Notes: a model not told the origin generated them from the sequence alone. Counted from the first letter of the stretch, positions 45,115 through 56,355 are shown. The stretch: 64,000 bases of DNA from Ruegeria sp. YS9 (GCF_024628725.1 NZ_CP102409.1:2265001-2329000), one strand, 5' to 3'. Numbers and translations: made by a program.

Positions 45115-46128
45115 ATGGAAGCCGGCGAAATAGACTCAGGTTTCGGGCGTTGTCCCAGCTTGCAAACGGTACTGCTCATGCCTCAGACGCGGCACATCTC
45201 GTTCATCCTTGTCGAGGAGTTCTCGCATCTTGCGTTTTCCTGCGCGGTCGAACCGTTGCGGATCGCCAATCTGGTGAGTGGCGAAGAATTGTACCGCTGG
45301 TCCTTTGTGTCCGAACATGGCGAGCAGGCCGTGTGCTCGAACGGATCCGTCACGCTGGTGCATTCCGGTCTTCAGGGTCTGGCCAAATGTGATCAGCTGT
45401 TTGTCCTGTCGGGCATTCACATGCGTGACCACGTCACCCGCCCTCTGCTTGCAACCCTGCGCCGCGAACGTGCGCGTGGCACGAAAATCGGCGCCCTGTG
45501 CTCGGGGGCGTGGGTGCTGGCCGAGGCTGGTTTTCTCGACGGAATGCAGGCGGCGATCCACTGGGAGTACCACGACGCGTTCATGGAGGCCTTTCCCGAG
45601 GTCAATCTGGTGCGCAGCGTGTTCGTGGCCGACGAAAAGCACATTACCGCATCTGGCGGGACCGCAACGGCGGATCTGATGCTGCACCTGATCGAACGCG
45701 ACCACGGCGAGGAACTGGCCATCGATGTGGCGGATCAGATGGTCTATAACGCGGTACGCAATGCCACGGCCAAACAACGGGTTTCCCTGCAATCACGCAA
45801 CGGAATGCGCAATGCGCACCTGGCAAAGGCGATCACCATCATGCAGGACAGTATCGAAACCCCGGTTTCGCCTTCGTTCATTGCAGAAGAGCTTGGCATT
45901 TCAACCCGACAGCTTGAGCGGTTGTTTGGCAAATACCTCAACACGTCGCCCAAGAAATACTTCATGGAAATGCGGCTGGCGCGCGCCCAGAAACTGTTGC
46001 TTCAGACCGAAGCATCCGTCACCGAGGTTGCCGTGGCCTGCGGCTTTGAAAACCCGGGCCATTTTTCGCGCGTCTACCGGTCAAGCTTTGGCGTTACCCC
46101 GCACGCGCAGCGCAACAAGATCGACTGA
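45115..46128 (+). CDS. GlxA-type AraC-family transcriptional regulator
   Basis: 337 aa from ATG 45115; ATG 45178 (316 aa, MPQTRHISF) is also possible, as neither has a strong ribosome binding site. The N-terminal DJ-1/PfpI-like amidotransferase domain has IGALCSGAWVLAEAGFLDG and ASGGTATADLMLHL. The C-terminal AraC double helix-turn-helix has VSPSFIAEELGISTRQLERL and VAVACGFENPGHFSRVYR. Relatives (GbdR, CdhR) control glycine betaine and carnitine catabolism, which fits the betaine-related genes here. Divergent from gntR. Confidence 0.88.
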   Translation: MEAGEIDSGFGRCPSLQTVLLMPQTRHISFILVEEFSHLAFSCAVEPLRIANLVSGEELYRWSFVSEHGEQAVCSNGSVTLVHSGLQGLAKCDQLFVLSGIHMRDHVTRPLLATLRRERARGTKIGALCSGAWVLAEAGFLDGMQAAIHWEYHDAFMEAFPEVNLVRSVFVADEKHITASGGTATADLMLHLIERDHGEELAIDVADQMVYNAVRNATAKQRVSLQSRNGMRNAHLAKAITIMQDSIETPVSPSFIAEELGISTRQLERLFGKYLNTSPKKYFMEMRLARAQKLLLQTEASVTEVAVACGFENPGHFSRVYRSSFGVTPHAQRNKID

Positions 46129-46627
46129 CATTGTTTGGCGGTGGGTCTGGCGGTGGGTCTGGTGGTGGATTTGCCCTGACCTATACGGCAGGGGATGCCG
46201 CGATTCACCGGCCCAAAACGGGCCTGAACGGGCATCCCCCTAACCCTGCCGAGATACCCCCTCATTAAAACCGGACTAGTCAACAGATCGACAGGATGAT
46301 GTACCAATAGATTTGGATATTGGCATAAGTTTTGCGAGAACTTGTCATCCATGCGATTCTTGTGCCCTTATTCGTTAATCTTTGCCTCAATTGGAGATTT
46401 GTGATTCAACGGAATCCGGCAGCCTCAAAGATCATGACATCTTGCAAATAAACTATAATTCATGGGCTTCACTCATTGCCGCATTCAGGGACCGCACTGG
46501 GAAACAATCTGCTTCGATCTGAGGAGTTCGTTTTCTGCCCGGTGCCCCAGGGATGGACGGGGCAATCTTGGCTCGACAGCTTCGGCTGCTTGCCTGACAC
46601 CGCCCAACAGGCGCTCAAGCGCCATCT
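46129..46627. other. Gap of about 500 bp with short repeats, no gene seen
   Basis: No supported gene. Just after the regulator stop, the unit GGTGGGTCTGGC is repeated nearly twice (about 46139-46163). A nested hairpin lies at 46191-46239. From 46260 the sequence is AT-rich and may hold promoters, but nothing downstream on the plus strand uses it. Confidence 0.6.
46191..46239. other. Nested inverted repeat downstream of the AraC-type gene
   Basis: Outer stem GGGGATGCC (46191-46199) with GGCATCCCC (46231-46239); inner stem GGCCC (46210-46214) with GGGCC (46220-46224) around AAAAC. No T-run follows. It could be a Rho-independent-like 3' structure or part of a small RNA. Confidence 0.4.
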
Positions 46628-47185
46628 CTAACGGATTTGCGTCATATCCAGCCTGGGCGCGGCGCGCGTGATTTCATGGGTGCTGTTCTCCGCGCCTGCT
46701 CCGACGCGAAGGTTCAGCTTCCTTGTCCCGCTGAACCGCTGGAAATACGCAAATTCTATCGCGTTCAGCGCATCCATATCCTGACATTGAACAACGTAGT
46801 CAGCCTGAAATTCCGAATGTTCTCCCGCCGTGGATGACGTGCCCCCCTCGCCCGCGGTGTCCTGCTGCCCCGGGACATCATGCGTCAGGATCACGTTTGC
46901 AGATGCAGTAAAGCACACGGCCTCGGGCGGGACGACAAACAGGTCCAGCGGCTTGGACAGTTCGGAAATCGCGATGGCGACACGCGTGCGCTCGTCATCA
47001 CTGGCTACCGGGGTCTCGAACCCGATGATGTCAATGCTTGGAACCCTGAGGGACAGCGAAAATCCCGTGTCCGTGAGCACGATTTCCAATTGACCGGACC
47101 CATGGTGATGGGTGGACGTGATCTGCGTCGCCTGAGCAGCAAGAGCTGCCGGAAAGAGAGACAAGGCCAGAACAGAGCACTTCAT
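46628..47185 (-). CDS. DUF2796/ZrgA-like periplasmic metal-binding protein
   Basis: 185 aa with a signal peptide ending near AAQA. A histidine motif (TSTHHHGSG) follows, then LEIVLTDTGFSLSLRVPSID, IIGFETPVASDDER, VVPPEAVCFTASANV and the family C-terminus DMDALNAIEFAYFQRF SGTRKL. This matches the DUF2796/ZrgA family linked to zinc uptake. The acidic, low-histidine central loop (PGQQDTAGEGGTSSTAGEHS) replaces the His-rich loop of better-known members. Divergent from the iron cluster over a 249-bp region. Confidence 0.7.
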   Translation of the reverse strand: MKCSVLALSLFPAALAAQATQITSTHHHGSGQLEIVLTDTGFSLSLRVPSIDIIGFETPVASDDERTRVAIAISELSKPLDLFVVPPEAVCFTASANVILTHDVPGQQDTAGEGGTSSTAGEHSEFQADYVVQCQDMDALNAIEFAYFQRFSGTRKLNLRVGAGAENSTHEITRAAPRLDMTQIR

Positions 47186-47319
47186 TAACCAACAACCGCC
47201 TTAAACAGAATCACACCAGTGATTTTAACGCGAATCACCTGCCACGCAATGCTATCCCTCGGATCGGAGCCCGCCAGATATGGGGAGGCTTGTTGGGTTC
47301 AACAGCCCCCGCCTATATC

Positions 47320-47334
47320 TGACAATAAAACTCA
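47320..47334. promoter_or_regulatory. Iron-Rhodo-box-like site TGA-N9-TCA
   Basis: TGA (47320-47322), nine bases, TCA (47332-47334), 101 bp upstream of the imelysin start. The core matches the TGA-N9-TCA motif described for iron-responsive (RirA/IscR-type) control in Rhodobacterales. Short motifs recur by chance, so the support is mainly its position before iron genes. Confidence 0.45.
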
Positions 47335-47351
47335 GGTTGACATTGCCGACT

Positions 47352-47368
47352 AAATAACTCAGTTATTT
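47352..47368. promoter_or_regulatory. 17-bp perfect palindrome upstream of the imelysin gene
   Basis: AAATAACT-C-AGTTATTT, 8-bp arms around one base, 67 bp before the start codon. It lies 18 bp beyond the TGA-N9-TCA site. It could be a second metalloregulator operator for the divergent ZrgA-like and imelysin units. Confidence 0.5.
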
Positions 47369-47434
47369 CTTCGCCAAACCCGCGGGGCATTCCCGCACGA
47401 TCCGACAGTTCTGACAGGAAAGCACCGAACTCCT

Positions 47435-48706
47435 ATGACCAAGTTATTCACCACTGCCAGCGCCCTGACGTTCTGCATGGCAACCGCCGCGATCTCGGGT
47501 GATGCCCCCACCAAGGCGGATGTACTGAACACCTATGCCAATATTGCGGAAGCCAAATTTGAGGACAGCCTGATTTCAGCCAGAAAATTGCAGGATGCGG
47601 TCAACGCACTGATCGCCGATCCGTCGGACGCAACGCTGAACGCGGCGCGCGCGGCCTGGGTTGCTGCCCGTGTTCCCTATCAGCAAACGGAAGTCTATCG
47701 CTTCGGCAATGCCATCGTTGATGACTGGGAAGGCAAGGTGAACGCCTGGCCCTTGGACGAAGGTCTGATCGACTATGTTGACGCGGCCTATGGCGGCGCG
47801 ACGGACGAAAACGAGTTTGCCGTGCTGAATGTCATCGCCAACCCCAGCTTCCAACTGTCGGGCGAGACCATTGATGCCAGCGAAATCACCCCCGAACTGC
47901 TGAGCGACATCTTGCACGAAGCCGATGGTATCGAGGCGAATGTGGCAACCGGCTATCACGCCATCGAGTTCCTTCTGTGGGGCCAGGACATGAACGGCCA
48001 TGGCGCTGGCGCCGGCAACCGCCCGGCCACCGATTATGCGCAGGGCGAGGACTGTACCGGCGGCCATTGCGACCGTCGTGCGCAATACCTGAGCGCTGCG
48101 ACCGAACTGCTGGTCAGCGACTTGGCCTGGATGGCGGATCAGTGGAAAGACGGCGGAGCGGCGCGCGCAGCCTTGATGGAGAACGAAGCAGAAGGTGTCA
48201 GCGCGATCCTGACCGGCATGGGCTCTCTCTCCTATGGTGAGCAAGCCGGTGAACGGATGCGCCTTGGCCTGATGCTGAACGATCCCGAAGAAGAACATGA
48301 CTGCTTCTCGGACAACACCCACAACAGCCATTACTATGACGGGTTGGGCATCCAGAACGTCTATCTGGGCAGCTATACCCGCATAGATGGCACCCCGGTT
48401 TCGGGCGCATCTCTGGCCGACCTGGTCATCGCCACCGATCCGGCGCTGGATACCGAGATGAAAGCGAAACTGGCCGCCACCATGCAGGCCCTGGGCAAGA
48501 TCAAGACAACAGCCGAGGCAGGATTTGCCTATGACCAGATGCTTGAGCGCGGCAACAAAGGCGGTGAGGCCCTGATCATGGGCGGCGTCAACGGCCTGAT
48601 CGATCAGACCAAGACCATCGAGCGCATCGTAACAGCGCTGGAACTGGACGGGGTTGCGTTTGAAGGGTCAGACAGCCTGGACAACCCGGACGCCGTCTTT
48701 CACTAA
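47435..48706 (+). CDS. Imelysin-family periplasmic iron-related protein (IrpA-like)
   Basis: 423 aa with a signal peptide (TKLFTTASALTFCMATAAIS). The imelysin motif GxHxxE is intact as GYHAIE (H175), followed by FLLWGQD. The long form with TDYAQGEDCTGGHCDRRAQY and YDGLGIQNVYLGSYTR matches IrpA-type proteins induced by iron limitation. They are thought to bind iron or an insulin-cleaving-like substrate outside the cytoplasm; peptidase activity is unproven. First gene of the iron cluster, followed by a terminator-like hairpin. Confidence 0.88.
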   Translation: MTKLFTTASALTFCMATAAISGDAPTKADVLNTYANIAEAKFEDSLISARKLQDAVNALIADPSDATLNAARAAWVAARVPYQQTEVYRFGNAIVDDWEGKVNAWPLDEGLIDYVDAAYGGATDENEFAVLNVIANPSFQLSGETIDASEITPELLSDILHEADGIEANVATGYHAIEFLLWGQDMNGHGAGAGNRPATDYAQGEDCTGGHCDRRAQYLSAATELLVSDLAWMADQWKDGGAARAALMENEAEGVSAILTGMGSLSYGEQAGERMRLGLMLNDPEEEHDCFSDNTHNSHYYDGLGIQNVYLGSYTRIDGTPVSGASLADLVIATDPALDTEMKAKLAATMQALGKIKTTAEAGFAYDQMLERGNKGGEALIMGGVNGLIDQTKTIERIVTALELDGVAFEGSDSLDNPDAVFH

Positions 48707-48713
48707 ACCCAAG

Positions 48714-48742
48714 CGGGCCGGAGAGGGTTTCTTTCCGGCCCG
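48714..48742 (+). terminator. Rho-independent terminator or attenuator after the imelysin gene
   Basis: CGGGCCGGA (48714-48722) and TCCGGCCCG (48734-48742) form a 9-bp stem with an 11-nt loop, 8 bp after the stop codon. A T-rich tail (CCTTTTCTG) follows a few bases later. It probably lowers read-through into bfd. Confidence 0.6.
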
Positions 48743-48791
48743 TGCAACCTTTTCTGATCGCCTGTAGAGGCGGCGAAACGAGCCAAGACCA

Positions 48792-49085
48792 ATGATTGTC
48801 TGCCACTGCACCAACATATCCGATCACGACATCCGCGCGGCCATCGACTGGATGCGCACGGCGGATCCGCAGACCATCATCACCCCCGGCAAAATCTACC
48901 ATGCCCTTGGCAAATCGGCGGATTGTGGCGGGTGCATGCCGCTGTTCCTAGACACAATGCGGGCCAGCGGTAATCTGGGCGTACCGATGCAACTCCGCAC
49001 ATTGCGTGCCGGAGCAACACAGGAGAAAGCTGATGAAGGGCGATCCGAAGGTCATCGAATATCTGAACAAGTCTCTGCGGCATGA
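48792..49085 (+). CDS. bfd: Bacterioferritin-associated ferredoxin
   Basis: 97 aa. Cysteines C4, C6, C45 and C48 (MIVCHCTN and ADCGGCMP) are the [2Fe-2S] ligands of Bfd, which reduces heme in bacterioferritin to release stored iron. The C-terminus is about 30 residues longer than usual and overlaps the bfr gene by 53 bp in another frame, so the last residues may be dispensable. Confidence 0.88.
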   Translation: MIVCHCTNISDHDIRAAIDWMRTADPQTIITPGKIYHALGKSADCGGCMPLFLDTMRASGNLGVPMQLRTLRAGATQEKADEGRSEGHRISEQVSAA

Positions 49086-49518
49086 GCTGACGGCCGTCAG
49101 CCAATACTGGCTGCATTACCGCCTGCAAGAAGACTGGGGCCTTGGCCATATGGCCAAGAAAAGCCGCGAGGAAAGCATCGAAGAGATGGGCCACGCGGAC
49201 AAGCTGATCGAACGGATCATCTTTTTGGAAGGCCACCCCAACCTTCAGAAGCTGGACCCGCTGCGGATCGGGCAGACGCCGAAGGAAACGCTGGAATGCG
49301 ACCTGGCGGCCGAGATCGACGCAAGGGCTCTTTACAAGGAAGCGCGCGAATATTGTCGGGAGGCCGGCGACTTTGTCTCCATGTCGCTGTTCGAACAGTT
49401 GATGTCCGATGAAGAGGGACATATCGACTTCCTCGAAACGCAGCTCGACCTGTATGAAAGGATCGGCGAAGCCAATTATGCGCAACTCAACGCATCGAAA
49501 ATGGACGAAGGCGAATAG
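49033..49518 (+). CDS. bfr: Bacterioferritin
   Basis: 161 aa. The ATG at 49033 follows AGGAGA with a 6-nt gap. Ferroxidase ligands E18, E51, H54, E94, E127 and H130 are all visible, as is the heme ligand M52 ([11 protein letters not shown]). It stores iron as a 24-mer in the cytosol. It overlaps bfd upstream and the di-heme oxidoreductase downstream, forming a tight operon. Confidence 0.95.
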   Translation: MKGDPKVIEYLNKSLRHELTAVSQYWLHYRLQEDWGLGHMAKKSREESIEEMGHADKLIERIIFLEGHPNLQKLDPLRIGQTPKETLECDLAAEIDARALYKEAREYCREAGDFVSMSLFEQLMSDEEGHIDFLETQLDLYERIGEANYAQLNASKMDEGE

Positions 49519-51025
49519 CCTTCTTGCCTTGTCGGTGGTCGCCCTGGCGGCCACCCCTTCCCTGTCAGCCGAGCTGCGGGACCTGCATCTGAATGTCACC
49601 CCCCGCACCGATGAGGAACGCGCCCGCATTGCCGCCGCGACTGCGCCCCCGCAGGATTATGGCGTGTCGCAGCCGTTCGAAGAACTCTCTGCCGGGGCGG
49701 CGACTGTCCGGGTCCGCAACGACGCGGATGCGTTCTCGCAACCCTCGGGCAATCTGAGCTTCGAACAGGAGCTGGATTTCAAGGTCGGCAACGGGTTGTT
49801 CAAGAAAATCTGGGTTTCGTCACCATCATCCACGTTGGCCTCTGACGGGTTGGGGCCGCTGTACAACGCACGATCCTGCCAGCGTTGCCACATCAAGGAT
49901 GGGCGGGGGCACACACCCAACGGACCTGATGACAACGCGGTCTCGATGTTCCTCCGGGTCTCGATCCCCGGTGCGCCGGAAGACGGGTATGGAGGGATCG
50001 AAGACTACATCGCCACCCGGCCCGAACCCAACTATGGCGGGCAGATGCAGGATTTCGCACTTGCGGGACATCCGGCGGAATATCGGCTGGATATCTCGTA
50101 TGAGGAAATCCGCATCGCGCTTTCTGACGGTGAAACCGCCGCTCTGCGCCGGCCAACCTATCGGGCCGCGGATCTGGGCTATGGCCCGCTGCACCCCGAT
50201 GCGATGCTGAGCCCGCGGGTCGCACCGCAGATGATCGGGCTTGGGCTGCTGGAGGCGATCCCGGTCGAAGACCTGCTGGCCAAGGCTGACCCTGATGACG
50301 TGGATGGGGACGGCATCTCGGGCCGTCCGAACATCGTCTGGTCTGTTGAATACGGTGCGCCCATGATGGGACGGTTCGGGCACAAGGCAGGCATGCCGAC
50401 AGTCATGGAGCAATCTGCCGCGGCCTTTGCCGGGGATATCGGTATTTCAAGCCCGCTTTACCCGGCACCTCAGGGGGACTGCACGGATTTGCAGGTGAAC
50501 TGCGTCGAGGCCCCGCATGGCGACACCGATACGCGCGAGTTCGAGATCGATCAGCAGGGCATGGACCTGGTGGATTTCTACAGCCGCAATCTGGGTGTGC
50601 CCGGTCGCCGTGATGTCGACGACCCCAAGGTGTTGCGCGGCAAAGAGGTGTTTCACACGACCGGCTGCGCATCGTGTCATACTCCGGCCCATGTCACCCA
50701 CCGGCTGGAAGATCGGCCCGAGCACAGCTTTCAGCTGATCTGGCCCTATACCGACCTGCTGCTGCATGACATGGGCGAAGGCTTGGCGGATCACCGCCCC
50801 GAGGCCCGCGCGACGGGGCGCGAATGGCGGACGCCGCCTTTGTGGGGCATAGGTCTGACCGAACGCGTCTCGGGCCACACGCAGTTTCTGCATGACGGGC
50901 GGGCCCGCAATCTGCTCGAGGCGATCCTGTGGCACGGGGGCGAAGCCCAGGCCGCCCGCGATGCAGTTGTGTCGATGCCGAAAGCTGACCGAGACGCCCT
51001 GATCCGTTTTCTGGAGAGCCTCTGA
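49478..51025 (+). CDS. Di-heme oxidoreductase (DHOR, DUF1111 'thiol oxidoreductase')
   Basis: 515 aa from the ATG at 49478, inside the end of bfr; it gives a good signal peptide (basic [10 protein letters not shown], then [17 protein letters not shown]). Two c-type heme sites: C134-QRC-H138 and C397-ASC-H401. The rest matches the DHOR family ([50 protein letters not shown]). Periplasmic, probably moving electrons linked to iron uptake or reduction. The family is often found between two imelysins, as here. Confidence 0.88.
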   Translation: MRNSTHRKWTKANSLLALSVVALAATPSLSAELRDLHLNVTPRTDEERARIAAATAPPQDYGVSQPFEELSAGAATVRVRNDADAFSQPSGNLSFEQELDFKVGNGLFKKIWVSSPSSTLASDGLGPLYNARSCQRCHIKDGRGHTPNGPDDNAVSMFLRVSIPGAPEDGYGGIEDYIATRPEPNYGGQMQDFALAGHPAEYRLDISYEEIRIALSDGETAALRRPTYRAADLGYGPLHPDAMLSPRVAPQMIGLGLLEAIPVEDLLAKADPDDVDGDGISGRPNIVWSVEYGAPMMGRFGHKAGMPTVMEQSAAAFAGDIGISSPLYPAPQGDCTDLQVNCVEAPHGDTDTREFEIDQQGMDLVDFYSRNLGVPGRRDVDDPKVLRGKEVFHTTGCASCHTPAHVTHRLEDRPEHSFQLIWPYTDLLLHDMGEGLADHRPEARATGREWRTPPLWGIGLTERVSGHTQFLHDGRARNLLEAILWHGGEAQAARDAVVSMPKADRDALIRFLESL

Positions 51026-51028
51026 CCT

Positions 51029-52039
51029 ATGCATATTCTTACTCTTGTTGTCGCGTTGATGATGCCGCTTGCCGCGCAGGCGCAGGATCGCGCGCCGATC
51101 CTGATGGACGTGGCCGAGACACATATTCTGCCCCGGGTCGGCAAACTGCCGGAAACAACCGGGGCTCTGGTCAGTGCATCCCGGGTGGATTGCGATCCGA
51201 CCTCACCGGCGCTGCGCGCGGCTTATGACGCGGCCTTCGACAGCTGGATTTCCGCCAGCCATCTGCGGTTCGGTCCGACCGAGGTCGACGATCGTGCGTT
51301 TGCCATGGCGTTCTGGCCCGATACGAAAGGGTTCACCTCAAAGGCCCTGTCCCAGCATATCGCAACCGAGGATGACGCCGTGCAAAGCCCGAACACCTAT
51401 GCCGAGACCTCCATAGCGGGGCGCGGATTCTTTGCGCTCGAACGGATGCTGTTCGATCCCGCCTTTGCAGAGCAGGGCGATGCGGACTACCGCTGCGCGC
51501 TGATCCAGGCGATCGCGGCGGATATTGATGCCAATGCCCGGGCGATGGCCGAGGACTGGCAAAGCTATGCCCCCAGCCTGACCCGACCCGGCGAGAGCAG
51601 CCGCTACCGAACGCAGGACGAAGCCATGCAGGAACTGTTCAAGGCTTTGTCCACGGGTCTTGAATTCACGGCCGACACACGGCTTGGTCGCCCGTTGGGC
51701 ACGTTCGATCGCCCGCGCCCCAACCGCGCCGAAGCGTGGCGGTCGGAGCGATCCTTGCGCCACGTCGAGCTTTCGCTGATGGCCCTTCGTGATCTTGCGG
51801 CACGGTTGGCTTTTGATCACCCCGAAATTGCCGCCGATCTGGATGCCGCCTTTGCGCGCGCGATCGAGAATGCCCAGGCCATCGAAGACCCGGCGTTGGC
51901 CGGCGTTGCGGATCCGCAGGCCCGGTTCCGTATCGAGGCCCTGCAACAGTCCATCCATGACATCCGCGCCATTGCTTCATCCGAACTTGGCCCGACACTG
52001 GGCATCAGCGCTGGCTTCAATTCGCTGGACGGGGACTGA
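51029..52039 (+). CDS. Second imelysin-family protein, GxHxxE motif degenerate
   Basis: 336 aa with a signal peptide (LTLVVALMMPLAAQA). The imelysin fold is recognisable (AAYDAAFDSWISASHLRFGP, LRHVELSLMALRDLAARL). At the place of GxHxxE the sequence is RGFFALERMLF, so the histidine is replaced by phenylalanine. The metal-site histidine is therefore lost. It follows DHOR by 3 bp and is co-transcribed; a structural or heme/iron handover role is plausible. Confidence 0.82.
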   Translation: MHILTLVVALMMPLAAQAQDRAPILMDVAETHILPRVGKLPETTGALVSASRVDCDPTSPALRAAYDAAFDSWISASHLRFGPTEVDDRAFAMAFWPDTKGFTSKALSQHIATEDDAVQSPNTYAETSIAGRGFFALERMLFDPAFAEQGDADYRCALIQAIAADIDANARAMAEDWQSYAPSLTRPGESSRYRTQDEAMQELFKALSTGLEFTADTRLGRPLGTFDRPRPNRAEAWRSERSLRHVELSLMALRDLAARLAFDHPEIAADLDAAFARAIENAQAIEDPALAGVADPQARFRIEALQQSIHDIRAIASSELGPTLGISAGFNSLDGD

Positions 52040-52042
52040 AAA

Positions 52043-53128
52043 ATGACATCGCGTCGCCGCTTCCTTGCAGGGCTTGCTGCAACCTCTCTGACTCCGGTTC
52101 GTGGATGGGCCTCGGTGGGCAGGCCGGATTTTCTGGCAGCGGGGCTGTTTCCGGATGGTTCGTATCGACTGGCCGGACTGGATGCACATGGAGCACTCCT
52201 GTTTTCCGTGCCCCTGCCCGCGCGCGGGCATGCGGCGGCGGCGCATCCTGTCAAAGCACAGGCCGTTGCCTTTGCGCGCCGACCCGGTACTTTTGCCGTC
52301 GTGGTCGATTGCGCATCAGGCGCGCAGACCGCGCAGCTGACAGCGCCGGAAGGTCGGCATTTCTATGGTCACGGCACCTTTTCTGCGGATGGCGCGCATT
52401 TCTTCACCACTGAAAACGATTACGAGGCCGGAAAAGGTATCATAGGCGTCTGGGACGCAGAAACCTTTGCGCGGTTGGGCGAGTTTTCGTCCGGTGGCGT
52501 TGGTCCGCATGACATGCGGCTGATGCCGGGTGGAAAAACGCTTGTGATTGCCAATGGCGGGATCGAAACCCATCCCGAAACCGGGCGCACGAAGCTGAAC
52601 CTGCCGACGATGGAGCCCAATCTGACCTACCTTTCCCTGTCGGGCCTGGTTCAGGAACAGGTGTCGCTGACGCTTGCGCTTCACAAGAACTCGATCCGCC
52701 ATCTGGCGGTCCGTCGCGACGGGCTGGTAGGCTTTGCGATGCAGTGGCAGGGCAGCAAGGCCGAACATCCGCCCTTGCTGGGTCTGCACCGTCAGGGGGA
52801 AACCCCGCACCTTCTGTCCGCCCCGGAGCAGGACCAAGGCACGCTACAGGGTTATGCGGGCAGCATCGCGTTTTCGGCGGATGGCGCAACCGTTGCCATC
52901 ACCTGTCCGCGCGGCAACGCGCTGCATCGGTTCGACGTGGCCAGTGGCACATTCAGGGATGCGTTCGAGCTTGAGGATGTCTGCGGGCTTGGATCCGGCC
53001 CGAACGGCTTGGTTTTCACCACCGGAACCGGTGTGTTCGGCGCGTTGACCACTGCGCACCCCAAGATCCGGACCCGCGCGAAGTGCCAGTGGGACAATCA
53101 TCTGGTCCCGATCAACCCACCGGCATGA
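52043..53128 (+). CDS. DUF1513 Tat-exported beta-propeller-like protein
   Basis: 361 aa. The Tat signal SRRRFLAGLAATS shows export of a folded protein. The mature part has repeated short strands (HGTFSADGAHFFTTENDYEA, GVGPHDMRLMPGGKTLVIAN) typical of DUF1513, which resembles a WD-like propeller. It ends the bfd-bfr-DHOR-imelysin cluster, where the family usually occurs. Function unknown; by context, iron or copper handling in the periplasm. Confidence 0.83.
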   Translation: MTSRRRFLAGLAATSLTPVRGWASVGRPDFLAAGLFPDGSYRLAGLDAHGALLFSVPLPARGHAAAAHPVKAQAVAFARRPGTFAVVVDCASGAQTAQLTAPEGRHFYGHGTFSADGAHFFTTENDYEAGKGIIGVWDAETFARLGEFSSGGVGPHDMRLMPGGKTLVIANGGIETHPETGRTKLNLPTMEPNLTYLSLSGLVQEQVSLTLALHKNSIRHLAVRRDGLVGFAMQWQGSKAEHPPLLGLHRQGETPHLLSAPEQDQGTLQGYAGSIAFSADGATVAITCPRGNALHRFDVASGTFRDAFELEDVCGLGSGPNGLVFTTGTGVFGALTTAHPKIRTRAKCQWDNHLVPINPPA

Positions 53129-53229
53129 AATTCGGATTTTTCCGTCACATAGTTTAGGCTTGGAAGAATCAAACAGCTGCCGTATTGGCGGTCGCGAAAC
53201 TGGCACCCCTACGTTAAGGACCGACTTGA

Positions 53230-55119
<1,890 letters not shown>

Positions 55120-55143
55120 CCCCCTGTGAGAGGAGACTACCCC

Positions 55144-56355
55144 ATGGGAAAAACACTGGTTGTCGGCGCGGGCGGCGTATCCCACGCCGCCGTGCACAAG
55201 ATGGCGATGAATTCGGACATCTTCACCGAAATCACATTGGCCAGCCGCACCAAGTCGAAATGCGACGCCATCGCCAAATCGGTCAAGGAACGCACCGGCG
55301 TCGACATCAAGACGGCTGAGCTTGACGCCTACAAGGTCGAAGACACGGTCAAGCTGATCAAGGAAACAGGTGCCGAGATCCTGGTGAACCTGGCCCTGCC
55401 CTATCAGGACCTGGTGCTGATGGATGCCTGCCTCGAGGCCGGCTGCCACTATCTCGACACCGCCAATTACGAGCCCGAGGACGAAGCCAAGTTCGAATAC
55501 CACTGGCAATGGGCCTATCAGGACAAGTTCAAGCAGGCCGGCCTGACCGCCATCCTCGGCTCGGGCTTCGATCCGGGCGTTACATCCGTCTTTGCCAAGT
55601 GGCTCAAGAAACACAAGCTGGACACCATCCGCCAGATCGACGTGCTGGACGCCAATGGCGGCCAGAACGATCAGGAATTTGCCACCAATTTCAACCCGGA
55701 AATCAACCTGCGCGAAGTCCTGGCCGAGGTGCGCCACTGGGAGAACGGCGAATGGAAGCACTCTCCCGCCATGACCCACAAGGTCGAATTCGACTTCCCC
55801 GCCATCGGCCCCAAGAACATGTACCTGATGTATCACGAGGAACTGGAATCGCTCTCGACCCATTTCCCCGAGATCGAGCGCGCCCGGTTCTGGATGACCT
55901 TCGGCGACGCCTATATCACCCACGCCAAAGTGTTGGAAAACGTCGGCATGACCCGCATCGACCCGGTGATGCATGACGGCAAGGAAATCATCCCGATCCA
56001 GTTTCTGAAAACCCTGCTGCCCGATCCCGGTGATCTGGGCGCGGAAACCAAGGGCAAGGCCTGCATCGGCGACATCGCCACGGGTCAGGCCAAGGACGGT
56101 TCGGGCGAGAAAACGTACTACATCTACAACATCTGCGACCACGAGGAATGCTACCGCGAGGTCGGCAGCCAGGCCGTCAGCTACACCACCGGCGTCCCGG
56201 CCATGATCGGCGCGGCACAGGTGCTGAAAGGCAACTGGCGCGAACCGGGCGTGTGGAACATGGAGCAGCTCGACCCGGATGACTTCATGGACATGCTGAA
56301 CACCCACGGCCTTCCCTGGCAGGTCCACGAACTCGACGGCCCGGTCGAATTCTAA
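55144..56355 (+). CDS. Carboxy(nor)spermidine synthase / saccharopine-dehydrogenase-like
   Basis: 403 aa; GAGAGGAG upstream of the ATG at 55144. N-terminal Rossmann motif LVVGAGGVSHAAVHKMAMNS, NLALPYQDLVLMDACLEAGC, and ILGSGFDPGVTSVFAKWLKK, characteristic of carboxyspermidine dehydrogenase (CASDH). It joins putrescine and aspartate semialdehyde using NADPH to give carboxyspermidine. This replaces the SpeD/SpeE route. It lies in the operon between speA and the decarboxylase. Confidence 0.9.
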   Translation: MGKTLVVGAGGVSHAAVHKMAMNSDIFTEITLASRTKSKCDAIAKSVKERTGVDIKTAELDAYKVEDTVKLIKETGAEILVNLALPYQDLVLMDACLEAGCHYLDTANYEPEDEAKFEYHWQWAYQDKFKQAGLTAILGSGFDPGVTSVFAKWLKKHKLDTIRQIDVLDANGGQNDQEFATNFNPEINLREVLAEVRHWENGEWKHSPAMTHKVEFDFPAIGPKNMYLMYHEELESLSTHFPEIERARFWMTFGDAYITHAKVLENVGMTRIDPVMHDGKEIIPIQFLKTLLPDPGDLGAETKGKACIGDIATGQAKDGSGEKTYYIYNICDHEECYREVGSQAVSYTTGVPAMIGAAQVLKGNWREPGVWNMEQLDPDDFMDMLNTHGLPWQVHELDGPVEF

